From contig JAPYXD010000459.1 of NCBI GenBank assembly GCA_030998225.1, positions 2,790,001 through 2,854,000 of the forward strand: DNA of 64,000 nt, written 5' to 3'. Shown here piece after piece: positions 1-12,153 of this stretch; the first letter of the stretch is position 1; each line of letters begins with the position of its first letter. This stretch comes from Diplolepis rosae. Its lineage: Eukaryota; Arthropoda; Insecta; Hymenoptera; Diplolepididae. Position numbers and translations under genes: made by a program. The notes under the pieces are model-generated. The model was not told the DNA's origin. It saw nothing but the letters and a program-made list of their open reading frames with translations, and made no database searches.

Positions 1-735
1 TTTAGTGGCAGAAAATGGCCGCCATTATAGATAGCGTAAGTCTATAGTATACAACAACAACGGCCATTTCCTGCCACTGCAGCACTAGCAACATACTCGG
101 AAAGTTTCGCAACTATTTGCTTACAAGTAAAATTCGCTCATTTTCAGTTACATTACTTTCGTCTCCTTGTGTTTATTTTTAATGAATATACCAATCAGCA
201 CCTGCAGTGAATCGAAAATGTTACATGTTAAAAATCATAAAACTAGTCTTTATATGTATATATACATATGAACTATATGATCTTAAACCAATTGATATCT
301 TCGAAAGTGATTCAAATAAATGAAAGATTAAATGCGTTATGACTGTTCCTTTTTTTAAAACTATTATTCATATCAGTGCTTTTAAATTTTTATTATTTAA
401 TCATTTTTTAGTTTAATAATTACTAAAACCTCTACCATTTATTTCCTATTCCATAACGTTGTTTCCGCAAAATAATTCCGATAAAGTTAATAATTTTTTA
501 AAATTATATATAAGATGTAAATTATCAACTTAAACTGTATGAATTACTAAATATTTGAAAAAAGTTGATAATAAAATTTACAATTTTTCTACCAAATATC
601 TTCAGATAATATAATACAAATAACATATAATCAAAAGAAATGCGAAGTACGAGTAAAGCTGAGCATATTAACAAACGAGTTAGTATTTTCAAGTTAAAAT
701 AACTTTTAAATTGATGAATTTGAAATCCTTCTTTG
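1..735. other. AT-rich intergenic stretch, no gene seen
   Basis: No open frame, splice-framed exon or clear inverted repeat is visible. The sequence is AT-rich with short poly-A/T runs. It ends at the body of the tRNA-derived SINE that starts near 720. Confidence 0.5.
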
Positions 736-830
736 GAAAAAAGACGCTTTGAACTGCGCTGGGATTCGAACGAAGGTCATTCGATTGCTGGTCGAATGCT
801 CTAACCACTGAGCTACACAGGCGTCCGACA
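720..830 (-). repeat. tRNA-derived SINE head (copy 1)
   Basis: On the minus strand there is a tRNA-like block with an A box at 815-798 (TAGCTCAGTGGTTAGAGC) and a B box at 772-761 (CGTTCGAATCCC). Between them is an anticodon-like stem TTCGA/TCGAA with the 7-nt loop CCAGCAA, which puts AGC at the anticodon position, so the head is probably tRNA-Ala-like. It is followed by a SINE tail (GACGCTTT, then TTCCAAAGAAGGATTTC) that recurs near 1080, 1190, 17750, 47160 and 55670. The recurrence of the tail argues against an isolated functional tRNA gene. Confidence 0.75.
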
Positions 831-897
831 TCTCCTTCTCCACAGGAAGATCCTCTTATATCGCCTAGTGGCTCAGCCTTGCGGCTATAAATGATGT

Positions 898-1374
898 TAA
901 ATTAATTAGTTGAGTTTGAAATGACTGCCACTGCCTACATTATCGGAGAATCACTAGTCACTATCACTAGATACGTTGCCAACGGGTGTCCTCGTAGACA
1001 ATTTCAACCTCTTATATCGGAAATAATTGCAAATTAAATTTAAATTTTAAATATGAGAATTTGAAATCCTTCTATGGAAGAAAAGACGCTTTTGACTACG
1101 CTGGGATTCGAGCTCAGGTCTTCAGAGAAGTCAACAGGCAATCGAGAGACCTGGGCTCGAATCCCTTGCGCAGTCGAAAACGTCTTTTTTTCCACAGAAG
1201 GATTTTCAATCCTTAAATTTAGGATTTGAATTTAATTTGCAATTATTTGCGATATAAGAGTTTAAAATTGGTTACGAGGACACCTGTCGGCAACGTATCC
1301 TATCTGATACGCGACTAGTGTTTCTCCGATAATGTAGGCAGTGGCAGTAATTTCAAACTCAACTAATTAATTTA
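898..1374. repeat. Head-to-head inverted pair of SINE bodies
   Basis: Arms 898-1121 and 1146-1374 are inverted copies of the same SINE body, running from AATTAATTAGTTGAGTTTGA to the truncated tRNA-like B box (GGGATTCGAGCTCAGGTCT). They are separated by only about 24 nt, so a transcript could fold into a hairpin of more than 200 bp. The same palindromic join of this SINE is present at 46986-47262, which suggests the inverted dimer is a propagating form or an insertion hotspot. Confidence 0.7.
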
Positions 1375-1535
1375 AAATGACATTTACTGGATATTCCTTA
1401 AAGAAATGTAGTAGGCGACTTTGAAGAGAAAAATGCAGAAGAGCAGATGTGAACTTCGCTTAGATATTATTAGCATGTTCGTTGAAGCCTCGATACGTGC
1501 TGTGCCTCTATTAAATATCTTTCAATTTCAATGAG

Positions 1536-1741
1536 GGACGTCCAAACGGTAGACAAATCAATGCTTACGGACACAACGCCGCCATTTACGTTATTTTTCT
1601 GGCAACTCCAGGCAGAGATCAGAACATTGAACTATTCAAAGGCGGTCATAGAAGTATTCTAGCTGATCCTAGACTTTGGAATACGTGGACATATAAGGAA
1701 AATGGTATTAAGGTAGTTGATCCACGAAAATTAGACCTCAG
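1536..1741 (+). other. Exon-like open segment, unassigned
   Basis: A reading frame open from 1536 encodes about 68 residues. It contains GRPNGRQINAYGHN, ATPGRDQNIELFKGGH and DPRLWNTWTYKENG, and has no stop until just past a consensus-like donor (CTCAG|GTAAAA at 1741). A possible acceptor (TTTCAATTTCAATGAG) precedes it. I do not recognise the protein. The last about 20 nt plus downstream intron-like sequence recur in inverted orientation near 55085-55190, and a short piece recurs at 2538-2560, so this may be a captured host exon spread by a transposon rather than a live gene. Confidence 0.35.
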
Positions 1742-1848
1742 GTAAAAATATATAATTTTATGCTTCCAAGAATAGCAATATTATTATTGAAGGGCTATTT
1801 TGGAAGAGAAAAGATTAATTTCTATGACAAAAATTTGAAATTCAGAAA

Positions 1849-2534
1849 ATAGTATATTACGTGCCTAGGCGCACAATGAGGGTTATTGCGTGACGAGCGA
1901 CAATGCTCGCAGGAGATCGAAGCCGAGGCGCGATCAATCCTGCGTGCATTGTTGCGAGTCTCGCAATTTCCCGAATTGTGTGCATTGTCACGCATTCTAT
2001 TTTATGTGCCTCCGGCGCGGAAACTCGTTTTTCCGTTACAGTTGAGAGTAGCGTAATGTTGTGTATTACGATACAGAGGAATGTAATGTAAAAATTGTAC
2101 TGCGCATGTGCCTATAACCATACAGCGGAGCGTAACCCTCTTATTCCACTTCTTCTTCGTACACCGTACTGACAAAGCCTTGCACATTTGAACTGCGCAT
2201 GCTCTATTACAATACGCTACTACTACACAAGATCGAGAAAATCAAAATGGCCGGAACTAGTCCCGAAATATCATGTGCAATGGACGAGAATCATGATGAA
2301 TACTAGATTAGATTCGAGTGTACGCATAAAAACTCGTATACGCACCGAAGTCACATAAAATAGAATATATGCCGATGTACACAATTCGGGTAATTACGAG
2401 ACTCGCTCCAAATGCTCGCAGGACTGATCGCGCCTCGGCTTCATCTTGGCTTTGTCTCGGCTTCGATCTCCTGCAAGTATTGTCGCTCGTCGCGTAATAA
2501 ACCTTATTATGCGCCTAGGCACATAATATACTAT
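1849..2534. mobile_element. MITE family C, copy 1 (CpG-rich long arms)
   Basis: The ends match as inverted repeats: ATAGTATATTACGTGCCTAG on the left, and on the right the complement of the same with GTGCCTAGGCGCATAATA. The arms continue through CTCGCAGGAGATCGAAGCCG and its complement for about 90 bp. The interior is unusually CpG-rich for this genome (GCGCATG and GCGCGG motifs). Related copies lie at 27997-28604 and 53542-54071. No coding capacity was seen. Confidence 0.75.
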
Positions 2535-3770
2535 TGCCTGAGGTCTAATTTTCGTGGATGAAAAGTACCTAAAGCGTTGTATCTTATTAATCAATAAGTA
2601 TAGTCGCGTTCAGTATTATGCTGAGACACACAACCATATAACTGCGATTATATTGTAGAAAAACAAAAGATTTAACGTCAAAAACATTGGTTTCGTTAAA
2701 ACCAGGACATTTTGCGTGTTTCGGAGGAAAAAACAGGACACCAGGTCAGGTAAGGCTTAAACAGGACATGTCCTGAAAAAACAGGACGTCTGGTAACGCT
2801 ATATAAGAGGATTACTTTCTTCACATTATACATGCGTGAATATAACGAAATCAGAACTCTAATTTCCGCGTATTACAACTTACGGCTTTGTCATTATTTA
2901 GATAGAAAATCATATGAAGTTTTTTATTAATATTTCATACAATGTCTAAGATACTACAATAATACAATAGTATTTTAAAAATATATTTATCCTTATTAAA
3001 CAAAAATATTGATCATTCTAAAAAGCAAATTACTTGGCACAAAAATGCATTTGAAAAACTAGAATTCCCATTCATCTCCGTATTTAGTTCTGCTTTTTCG
3101 CGGGATTGGTCCTGTGTCTTGAGCTATTTCAGGATAGACAGGTTGCACGGGCGCACTGTATAATAACATTGCAATTATTAAATATTATTATTCAATATAT
3201 ATTTTTTTTGTAAGCACAAAATTATATTTTCATGAAACAAATGCCTAAAAATGTTTTTTTTTTCACCAACTATTCGTACACGTATTAAAAGTATTTAATA
3301 ATTACACTGTTATGAATGTACTGAAATTTAAGATACTTCTAAGCAAACATAACTGAAATTTGAAAAATATAAACTTAAATTTTTGAAAATCGTCTTAGAA
3401 TTATGAAACTTAACTAAATTTTGTCAAAATCTTAAAATTTCGAAACTGTAGCAGAATTTCCGGTCACATGTTACAGTATGAAACTTCACTTAACCGAAAC
3501 GCAAAATTGTTTGTGTTGTAAGTTTTAACATTTTTAGACGCAAATATTGGAATATTCACTGATTTATAACCAGAGATGGGTATGCGTATTGCATAATGCA
3601 TCACGTATATTACATGGTTTTCTACATGTATATTACTACGTATATAACGTCCTTAGTTTTTTACTAAACATATTTTACTTCGTGTATAAAACCAAGTATT
3701 TTACGTAAAAAACCTCGAGTGACGTGTCACAACCCATCTCTGTTTATAACGGAATATTTGGACATTTTCT
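2535..3770. other. AT-rich spacer with hAT-like and tandem AAAACAGGAC debris
   Basis: At 2690-2805 the motif AAAACAGGAC is repeated four times, partly inverted (ACAGGACATGTCCTG), ending in GACGTCTGGTAAC. This resembles a transposon terminus. At 3573-3742 there is a segment with repeated ATTACGTA-type motifs ending CCTCGAGTGACGTGTCACAACCC, the same terminal sequence as the hAT element at 22199-24077, so it is probably a solo hAT-type MITE. No gene was seen. Confidence 0.45.
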
Positions 3771-4536
3771 CTTAAGACTATGTCCTAGGTAGGCAGGCCA
3801 CGTGACCAAGTCAGTCCCCGGATCAATATTTTTTTTGTTCACATTTAAAATTAAAAGTTAAAAGAAAGCGGAAAGAAGTTGGGAAAAGGGTAATAAAGTA
3901 GAATTGAAAGTGTGAGTGAAAGCGCACGTTCAGGGAAACAAAAATAGTTTGTCATAAAATAATCAATAAAGCAATCTGCATTACCATGACAGATCTTGTT
4001 AGATTGTGTGTATATCGATGCCCCCGAGCTATTGACGTATCTCTAGCGAGTGCATAAAAAGTGAAGTAATACCGTATCTGCTACAAAAACTTTTAAACAA
4101 TAGTAAATCACTCACTATCATCAGAAAAGGCGAATAAGATAACCAATTTTCTATATATGTAGATAAATCCGTTAAATGATATATGGGGCAAAATTCGTGA
4201 AGTGTAGCCGCCTAAAAACTTTTTTGTCCTAGTGAACCTCTTTTAATTCCCCTAAGAGAACGTCTCTAGTACGACGGGTTGTCAGTATACAGGGGCTCGA
4301 ATTTTCAACCTTTTACCGCGCACGCTGATACTCAATTGACCATAACTTCTACAAAAGTTATCCAAATTAATTTTTTTATGGAGGTCTTGGAAACGTTTTT
4401 TCATCAGCTTTACGCTGGAAGCAATGGTTTTAGATGAAAAAAATTATTTCAACTTCATTTTTTAATTTTAAACATATTTTTGAAAATTGTTGGAGATATA
4501 TATATCTCCACCAATTTGTGGTAATATTGGACAGAC

Positions 4537-4725
4537 ATGGCGAAAGCTTTTCCGGATCTGTCCAAGATCGCTTTAAAATATTTGAGCGTAGTAGCAACCT
4601 CGGTGCCTTGTGAAAGACTGTTTTCTAAGGCCGGAAACATTATGACAGAAAAAAGAAATCGTCTGAAAGGACAAAAGCTCCACATGCAAATTTTCTTAAA
4701 CGAAGTCGACAGAAGCCTTTGGTAA
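4537..4725 (+). pseudogene. hAT transposase C-terminal dimerisation fragment
   Basis: A 62-codon frame carries the hallmark of the hAT-family C-terminal dimerisation domain. FPDLSKIALKYLSVVATSVP is followed by CERLFSKAG, then RNRLKG and the terminal helix ending FLNEVDRSLW. The match to the family is strong. The RNase H-fold catalytic part that should lie upstream is absent: upstream sequence holds frameshifts and unrelated AT-rich DNA. This is a 3' remnant of a ZBED-type hAT transposon. The same domain is not present in the hAT element at 22199-24077, so it is not simply the missing part of that copy. Confidence 0.85.
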
Positions 4726-5164
4726 AATGAATGTTGTAAAATCCAGAGTTTGAGTTTTATCTTCGTTTAAAGCTTCTGGGATAGAAATAATTTTTTTCCT
4801 TTCATTTAATTTGTTGTCTACTTTTCTTCAATTCTTTAACTTTTGTATAATAACTCCCCTTATTCTGCATGGTTTTATATTTTAATTCCTAACTACTATA
4901 AACAAGTTTTCTTAGGCTGCATGTTATTTCAGTTTATCAACAATACCAATAATAATGTTCTAGAAAATAAATTATTGGTGAAAGTAATAATAATTTTCTT
5001 GTTTTCTTTCAGGCAAAGCAAATTTCGCAGAACGACCAAAAAGCCAAGTATTTGAAGAATTGCAATGACGTGGATATTGAAAAAGGAAATCAATTTCAAA
5101 GCACAGTCATTGACAGTACACAAATGACAAATGTATTTGTGTAATGAGTAATCAGTTTTATATA

Positions 5165-5908
5165 CAGTACCGGTCAGAATTGTGGGACCACCTGTTTTTC
5201 GATCATTGCTTAAATTATCCTAATTTGAATTTTGCGAGTCAAAAAATTTTTTCTCATAATTAAATTCAAAGCTCTTAAAATTCTTCATAAAATGAGCCCA
5301 GCATGAATTCATTTTGTTAATTTTTGAAGTAGTTATTGCAGAAAAAGTCAAAATTTCAATGCTTTCTTAAATTTTAAATAACTTTTGAAATAATCAATAT
5401 TTTTTAATGTTCTTGGACTAATTTTAAAGCTAAATTTCTACAAAATCGAATAAAATTCTTGGAATTGATGTTTAATTTTTTTCATACATACATATATTCA
5501 TATAGTCTTTATTATGATTTACCAACACATGAAATGTTTTCGAATTTTCCCTACTTTTTTGTTACAATTTCAATTCTTTGCATTATGCAAGAAAAAAATT
5601 ATAGATTTATAATGACAATTTACTGCGAATTTGTAGAATCTTAGGTTTAAAATGAGCGTAAGAACATTAAAAAAAGTTGATTGCTTCAAAAGTTATTTAA
5701 AATTTAAGAAAATATTGAAATTTGGACTTTTTTTGCAATAACTTCCTCAAATTTTAACGAAAAGACTTGATTCCAGACTAATTTTGAAGATAATTTTGAT
5801 GGCTTTCACATTATTAAGAGTAAAAATTTCATTACTCATAGAATTGAAATTAAGATAATTTAAGCAATCATCGAAAAACAGGTGCTCCCACAAATCTGAC
5901 CGGTAGTG
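5165..5908. mobile_element. Tc1-type MITE, 744 bp, TA target
   Basis: The termini CAGTACCGGTCAGAATTGTG and its imperfect complement ...CTGACCGGTAGTG are flanked by TA on both sides (5163-5164 and 5909-5910). The inverted repeat extends deep inside (GACCACCTGTTTTTCGATCA against its complement). Both the TIR style and the TA duplication fit the Tc1/mariner superfamily. No transposase frame is visible. Confidence 0.85.
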
Positions 5909-6419
5909 TAGTAAAAATATACTTACTAAAATTATTATTTTTCTCGATAAAATTGTAAAATAGAGGAGCTAAATTTGATACACGATATACGAACACTGTT
6001 GCAGCAGTCGTTTTATCTACATTAAATTAAATAAAATTATTTGTTTTACCATTGAACCTAAATTATTACTTAAATTAAAAAAAACTTTAATACCGATATT
6101 ATATCGATATATCGGAAACTTTCGCCGCCGGTAGGAGATCGATAGCCAGAACTCGAATTAAACAGAAAAAAATTTTGTCAGAAGAACGCTAATTTCAGAG
6201 CGTAATAATGTCAGTATGCAATGTAGGAAGACAAGAGTGGTGTACGGTTTCAAAAAAGCGTGAAAGTCGGTAAGGAAGGCAGGTTTTTAGAAAATAAAGA
6301 AACAGATGGCACGATGAATATATTTCTTATGAGGTTACTAAAGTCAGCTAAAGTATTCTGCGACAATATTATTTTGAATGCGAATAAGTATTAGTGATGA
6401 TTTTTCAAAGAGCTCGTCA

Positions 6420-8440
6420 TTGTAAAAAGTAAACCAGGTGATCTAAGTGCTTAAAATACACCTTCCTCAGGGAAGTTAAGCTGAGAACAGATATTTAAGA
6501 TACCTGGCTTATATTTTAGAGATCCCGTCATTTTCAAAATTATATTTAGTAGCCCAGGTGCTTAAAAAACATCTTCCTCAGGGAACTTAAGCTGAGAACT
6601 GAAAATTAAGATCCCTAGTTCATATTTTAGAGATCCCGTCATTTTGAAAATTATATTTAGTAGTACAGGTGTTCAAAAAAAATCTTCCTCAGGGAACTTA
6701 AGCTGAGAACTGAAAATTAAGATATGCGAATGGTATTTCAGTGGTCCAGTCATTCTAAATATTATATCTAGTAGTCCAAGTGCCTAAAATACATCTTCCT
6801 CAGGAAACTTAAGCTGCGAACTGAAAATTTAGATACCTAGTTCATATTTTAGAGATCCCGTCATTTTGAAAATTATATTTAGTAGTCTAGGTGCTTAAAA
6901 AACATCTTCCTCAGGGAACTTAAGCTGAGAACTGAAAATTCAGATACCTTGTTCATATTTTAGAGATCCCGTCATTTTCAAAATTATATTTAGCAGTCCA
7001 GGTGCTTAAAAAAAATCTTCTTCAGGGAACTTAAGCTGAGAACTGAAAATTCAGATACCTTGTTCATATTTTAGAGATCCCGTCATTTTCAAAATTATAT
7101 TTAGCAGTCCAGGTGCTTAAAAAAAATCTTCTTCGGGGAACTTAAGGGGAGAACTGAAAATTAAGATACCTAGTTCATATTTTTGAGATCCCGTCATTTT
7201 GAAAATTATATTTAGTAGTCCAGGTGCTTAAAAAACATCTTCCTCAGGGAACTTAAGCTGATAACTGAAAATTAAGATCCCTAGTTCATATTTAGAGATC
7301 CCGTCATTTTGAAAATTATATTTAGTAGTCCAGGTGCTTAAAAAAAAATCTTCCACAGGGAACTTAAGCTGAGAACTGAAAATTAAGATATGCGAATGGT
7401 ATTTCAGTGGTCCAGTCATTCTAAAAATTATATCTAGTAGTCCAAGTGCCTAAAATACATCTTCCTCAGGGAACATAAGCTGAGAACTAAAAATTAAAAT
7501 ACCTAGTTCATATTTTAGAGATCCCGTCATTTTGAAAATTATATTTAGTAGTCCAGGTGCTTAAAAAACATCTTCCGAGGGAACTTAAGCTAAGAACTGA
7601 AATTTAAGATATGCGAATGGTATTTCAGTGGTCCAGTCATTCTAAAAATTATATCTAGTAGTCCAAGTGCCTAAAATACACCTTCCTCAGGGAACTTAAG
7701 CTGAGAACTGAAAATTAAGATACCTAGCTCATATTTTAGGGATCCCGTCATTTTGAAAATTATATTTAGTAGTCCAGGTGCTTAAAAAACATCTTCCTCA
7801 GGGAACTTAAGCTGAGAACTGAAAATTCAGATACTTTGTTCATATTTTAGAGATCCCGTCATTTTCAAAAATATACTTAGCAGTCCAGGTGCTTAAAAAA
7901 AAATCTTCTTCAGGGAACTTAAGGTGAGAACTGAAAATTAAGATTCCTAGTTCATATTCTTGAGATCCCGTCATTTTGAAAATTATATCTAGTAGTCCAG
8001 GTGCTTAAAATACATCTTCCTCAGGGAATTTAAGCTGAGAACTGAAAATTCAGATACCTTCTTCATATTTTAGAGATCACGTCAGTTTGAAAATTATATC
8101 TAGTAGTCCAGGTGCTTAAAAAACATCTTCCTCGGGGAACCTAAGCTGAGAAGTGAAATTTAAGATACCTCGTTTATATATTAGAGATCCCGTCATTTTG
8201 AAAATTATATCTAGTAGTCCAGGTGCTTAAAATACATCTTCCTCAGGGAATTTAAGCTGAGAACTGAAAATTCAGATACCTTGTTCATATTTTAGAGTTC
8301 CCGTCATTTTCAAAATTATATTTAGTAGTCCAGGTGCTTAAAAAAAAATCTTCTTCAGGGAACTTAAGGTGAGAACTGAAAATTAAGATACCTAGTTTAT
8401 ATTTTAGAGATCCTGCCATTTTGAAAATTATATCTAGTTG
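6420..8440 (+). repeat. Tandem satellite, ~110 bp unit, ~18 copies
   Basis: The unit starts around CATCTTCCTCAGGGAACTTA, continues through GCTGAGAACTGAAAATTAAG and TTAGAGATCCCGTCATTTTG, and ends TAGTAGTCCAGGTGCTT. The recurring CTTCCTCAG phase points are 110-112 bp apart (6462, 6573, 6684, 6794, 6906). A variant (TATGCGAATGGTATTTCAGT with GTCCAGTCATTCTA) recurs at intervals, suggesting a higher-order period. The array switches strand near 8440, and about two inverted units follow to 8690. Confidence 0.9.
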
Positions 8441-8890
8441 TATTTAAAAACCTAGACTACTAGATATAATTTCTAGAATGACTGGACCACTGAAATACCA
8501 GTCGGATATCTTAATTTTCAGTTCTCAGCTTAAGTTCCCTGAAGAAGATGTTTTTTAAGCACCTGGGCTACTAAATATAATTTTGAAAATGACGAGATCT
8601 CTAAAATATAAACCAGGTATCTTAAATATCTGTTCTCAGCTTAACTTCCCTGAGGAAGGTGTATTTTAAGCACTTAGATCACCTGGTTTACTTTTTACAA
8701 TGACGAGCTCTTTGAAAAATCATCACTAATACTTATTCGCATTCAAAATAATATTTTCGCAGAATACTTTAGCTGACTTTAGTAACCTCATAAGAAATAT
8801 ATTCATCGTACCATCTGTTTCTTTATTTTCTAAAAACCTGCCTACTTTACCGACTTTCACGCTTTTTTGAAACCATACACCACTCTTGTC

Positions 8891-10756
8891 CAGTGTGCTC
8901 AGATCTGATACCGACGCAGTCTCAACTACAGAAGCAGCTCCTGTCAGTGAGATCGGAGTAGGGAAAGGCGGTGGCGCGCGCTGCCTCTCTTTCTTCCTCG
9001 TCGCTCTTGCACGTGAGAACGGCTCGTCCCACTTCTCCTTTTTCTCCTCGCTTCCTCCTTGCAATGCTATTTTTAGATTTCACGCTTCCGGTATTTCGGA
9101 TATCGAGTCGAAATTGAGAATTGTATTTCTCTGGACTCCGCGCAAAAAAGGCGCGAAGCAGACGACAATTTCGAACTTTCAGTAAAATTTGATGCCAATA
9201 AATGTTTAATATTTAAATCAATATATATTTTTCTATTTAAATTTCCATACTTCTAATCAATTTAGTACATTTAAAACATTTTCAGTAAGAAAGATATATT
9301 CTATTAAGAAAAGATTAACATAAAATTCAAGTTTAAAATTTACATTCTCAGTTTTATGTTAGAAATATTTTTATTTTACATTTTTTTAGCCTAAGCATAG
9401 ACTTTTCATTCAAAAAATGAAATGCTCTACAGAAAGGAAAAATTTTGTAATAGAAGTGGATAAATTAAAAAACTAAAATATATGTTCATTGCTATCTTCA
9501 CATGAACATGTAAATATTTACCGATATCAAATTTTACATGGAAATTTTTGTTCGAAGTGTTGAAATCTTGTTACAATTTGACAAGATCATATGGACGAGT
9601 TCAATCTTTTAAATGAAATATTTTATAATTTTTAATTTGTCTGCTCATCTGAAATCCTGTCAAGATTTGAACAGTAAACAAAAAAATTTCCAATGGAATT
9701 CAATGTCATTAAATGCTTAAAGTTGTAAATGAAGATTTTCATTACAAAAGTTTGAAGCTTTGTAATTATCATTGTAAATGACTACTTGATTTTAAATGTA
9801 ATTCAGCTCTGTAGAACATTTTTATATTTGGAATTCAAAATCTGTGCTTAGGCCACAAAAAAAAGAAGATAAAAATTCTTTCACCATAAAACTAAAAATG
9901 TAGATTTAAAACATATTATGTCATATATATATCTCTTCTTAATGGAAAATACTTAAAAAATAATTCTAAGTTTCAATATTTTTTAAATGTACGAATATTT
10001 AAAAAATTCATAAGTATTTAACCATGTTATAAAAATTTCCAAATAACGCTTTTATTGACAAAGTTACAAATTGTAACAAGATTTCAACACTTCGAACAAA
10101 AATTTCCATGTAAAATTTGATATCGGTAAATATTTACATATTCATGTGAAGATAGCAATGAACATATATTTTAGTTTTTTAATTTATCCACTTCTATTAC
10201 AAAATTTTTCCTTTCTGTAGAGCATTTCATTTTTTGAATGAAAAGTCTATGCTTAGGCTAAAAAAATGTAAAATAAAAATATTTCTAACATAAAACTGAG
10301 AATGTAAATTTTAAACTTGAATTTTATGTTAATCTTTTCTTAATAGAATATATCATTCTTACTGAAAATGTTTTAAATGTACTAAATTGATTAGAAGTAT
10401 GGGAATTTAAATAGAAAAATATATATTGATTTAAATATTGAACATTTATTGGCATCAAATTTTACTGAAAGTTCGAAATTGTCGTCTGCTTCGCGCCTTT
10501 TTTGCGCGGAGTCCAGAGAAATACAATTCTCAATTTCGACTCGATATCCGAAATACCGAAAGCGTGAAATCTAAAAATAGCATTGAAAGGAGGAAGCGAG
10601 GAGAAAAAGGAGAAGTGGGACGAGCCGTTCTCACGTGCAAGAGCGACGAGGAAGAAAGAGAGGCAGCGCGCGCCACCGCCTTTCCCTACTCCGATCTCAC
10701 TGACAGGAGCTGCTTCTGTAGTTGTGACTGCGTCGGTATCAGATTTGAGCACACTG
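8891..10756. repeat. Palindrome B with ~690 bp arms
   Basis: The left arm (8891-9580) is mirrored by the right arm (10068-10756) with high identity, from CAGTGTGCTCAGATCTGATA at one edge to GTTGAAATCTTGTTACAA near the loop. The loop of about 490 bp is AT-rich. The part of each arm furthest from the loop is GC-rich and strand-asymmetric (GAGGAGAAAAAGGAGAAGTG). Confidence 0.85.
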
Positions 10757-11051
10757 CTCTTGTTTTCCTACATTGCATGCTGACATTAGTACGCTCTGAA
10801 ATTAGCGTTCTTCTGACAAAATTTTTTTCTGTTCAATTCGAGTTCTGGCTATCGATCCCCTACCACTTTCGCCGATATACCAGGGGTGTTAGTTGAAATT
10901 TGCCGGTTTTGCTCATAGATGTCGCTAGAGATATGTATACATTTCTATGATTTGGCATCTATGTCATATTTTTCTATGGACAATAACCTTCAAAAATACA
11001 CAATTACATTCTGACAAAATAATAGCAACATAGTTGTTTACCTCAGTGAAT

Positions 11052-12153
11052 ATGTCGAGTTTCGTTCCAAGTAAATCGCATTTGCGGCATTCGTTGCTTT
11101 TCTTATTTCATCAAAAGAAAAAAGCAGTTGAAACTCATCGATTGCTGGTAGTAACTTATGGTGGACATGCTCCAGTGATTAGAAAATGTGAGACATGGTT
11201 TCGTCAATTTAAAAGTGGAGATTTCGATTTAACAGACAATGATCATCCTGGTGCAGCGAAAAAGTTCGAAGACGAGGAATTGCAGGCGTTATTGGATGAA
11301 GACCCAACCCAATCGCAACAACAATTGGCAAATTTGGGGAAAAATTATTAAAACATTTCATCTATCCACCACTTTGCCATAAGACCAATGTTTGATATGC
11401 TGACTTTTGAAGTCGATTATTTGTTTAAAAAATCGGTCACCCCCCTCAAATTTTCAGAATTTATTTAGTCGTATTTGAACTTCACATAAAATGAAAATCA
11501 AGTCTTTTGTTCGAAGATGCTACCGTGCTCGTACTACCTTAAAAGCAGCTGGATACATTTAAAAGCAAGTAAATTGGGTTCCACATGAATTCAAGCCGAG
11601 AGAAGTGGAAAGGCGGTTTTGCATGTCCGAAATGCTGCTGGAATGCCACAAAAAGAAGTCATTTTTGCATTGGATTATTACTGGTGATGAAAAATGGATC
11701 CATTACGACAACCCCAAGCGCAAAAAATCATATGTGAAACCCGGCCAACCAGCCAAATCGACGGCAAAGCCGAATATCCATGGCGCGAAGGTAATTCTCT
11801 GTATTTGGTGGGATCAGAAGGGTGTGCTGTATTATGAGCTGCTAAAACCGGGTCCATCATGACAACGCTCGGCCCCATGTTGCTATTCCGGTTAAGGCTT
11901 ATTTGGAAAACTGTGGATGGGAAGTTTTACCCCAACCGCCTTATAGCCTAGACCTTGCCCCTTCTGACTACCATTTGTTCCGGTTGATGCAGAACGCCCT
12001 CACTGGAATACGGTTCACATCAGAACAGGGTATCAAAAATTGGCTTGATTCATTCTTGGTCGCCAAGCCGGCACAGTTCTTTTGAGATGGAATCCACAAA
12101 TTGCCAGAAAGATGGGAAAAAGTCATAGGTTCTGATGGGCAATACTTTGAATA
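11052..12153 (+). pseudogene. Broken mariner transposase (DD34D)
   Basis: Three frame fragments read as a mauritiana-type mariner transposase, a DNA-cutting enzyme of TA-specific elements. The N-terminal HTH region is MSSFVPSKSHLRHSLLFLF, with ETWFRQFKSGDFDL and EDEELQALLDEDPTQ. The catalytic part has [12 protein letters not shown] (first Asp), HDNARPH (second Asp) and LAPSDYHLF (third Asp), and it ends LPERWEKVIGSDGQYF. Defects: a stop and roughly 180 bp of foreign sequence after the N-terminal third (11342-11560), loss of about 35 codons with a frameshift between LLKPG and HDNARPH (near 11855), and a nonsense codon after PAQFF. Normal length is about 345 aa. The left terminus is probably near 10880 (CCAGGGGTGTTAGTTG, preceded by TA); the right end near 12207 is unclear. 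Confidence 0.9.

Larger units (their letters stand above)
6108..10878. mobile_element. Composite foldback element (three nested palindromes)
   Basis: The outer arms (about 6108-6234 and 10757-10878) are inverted copies, e.g. GATCGATAGCCAGAACTCGA and its complement. Inside lie two further palindromes placed side by side. Palindrome A is 6235-8890 and carries a satellite array. Palindrome B is 8891-10756, with ~690 bp arms ending in a CpG-rich, purine/pyrimidine-biased block that includes AGGCAGCGCGCGCCACCGCC. The open frames here (for example 8726-9064 minus and 10438-10896 plus) are mirror images of each other and are best explained by the palindrome, not by genes. The architecture is like Drosophila FB: long arms, sub-repeats and no gene of its own. 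Confidence 0.7.

Noticed and set aside
748..826. A functional tRNA-Ala gene
   Set aside because: The tRNA-like block is fused to a body repeated many times in the window and the acceptor stem is imperfect, so a SINE head is the better reading.
6420..8440. CRISPR-like array because of regular repeats
   Set aside because: Units are directly contiguous 110 bp tandem repeats without unique spacers, in a eukaryotic genome.
8726..9185. Overlapping 112 aa and 99 aa frames with Arg/Glu/Pro-rich sequence
   Set aside because: Mirror-image frames exist at 10462-10896 because the region is a palindrome; the composition follows the purine-rich DNA and no domain or splice context is present.
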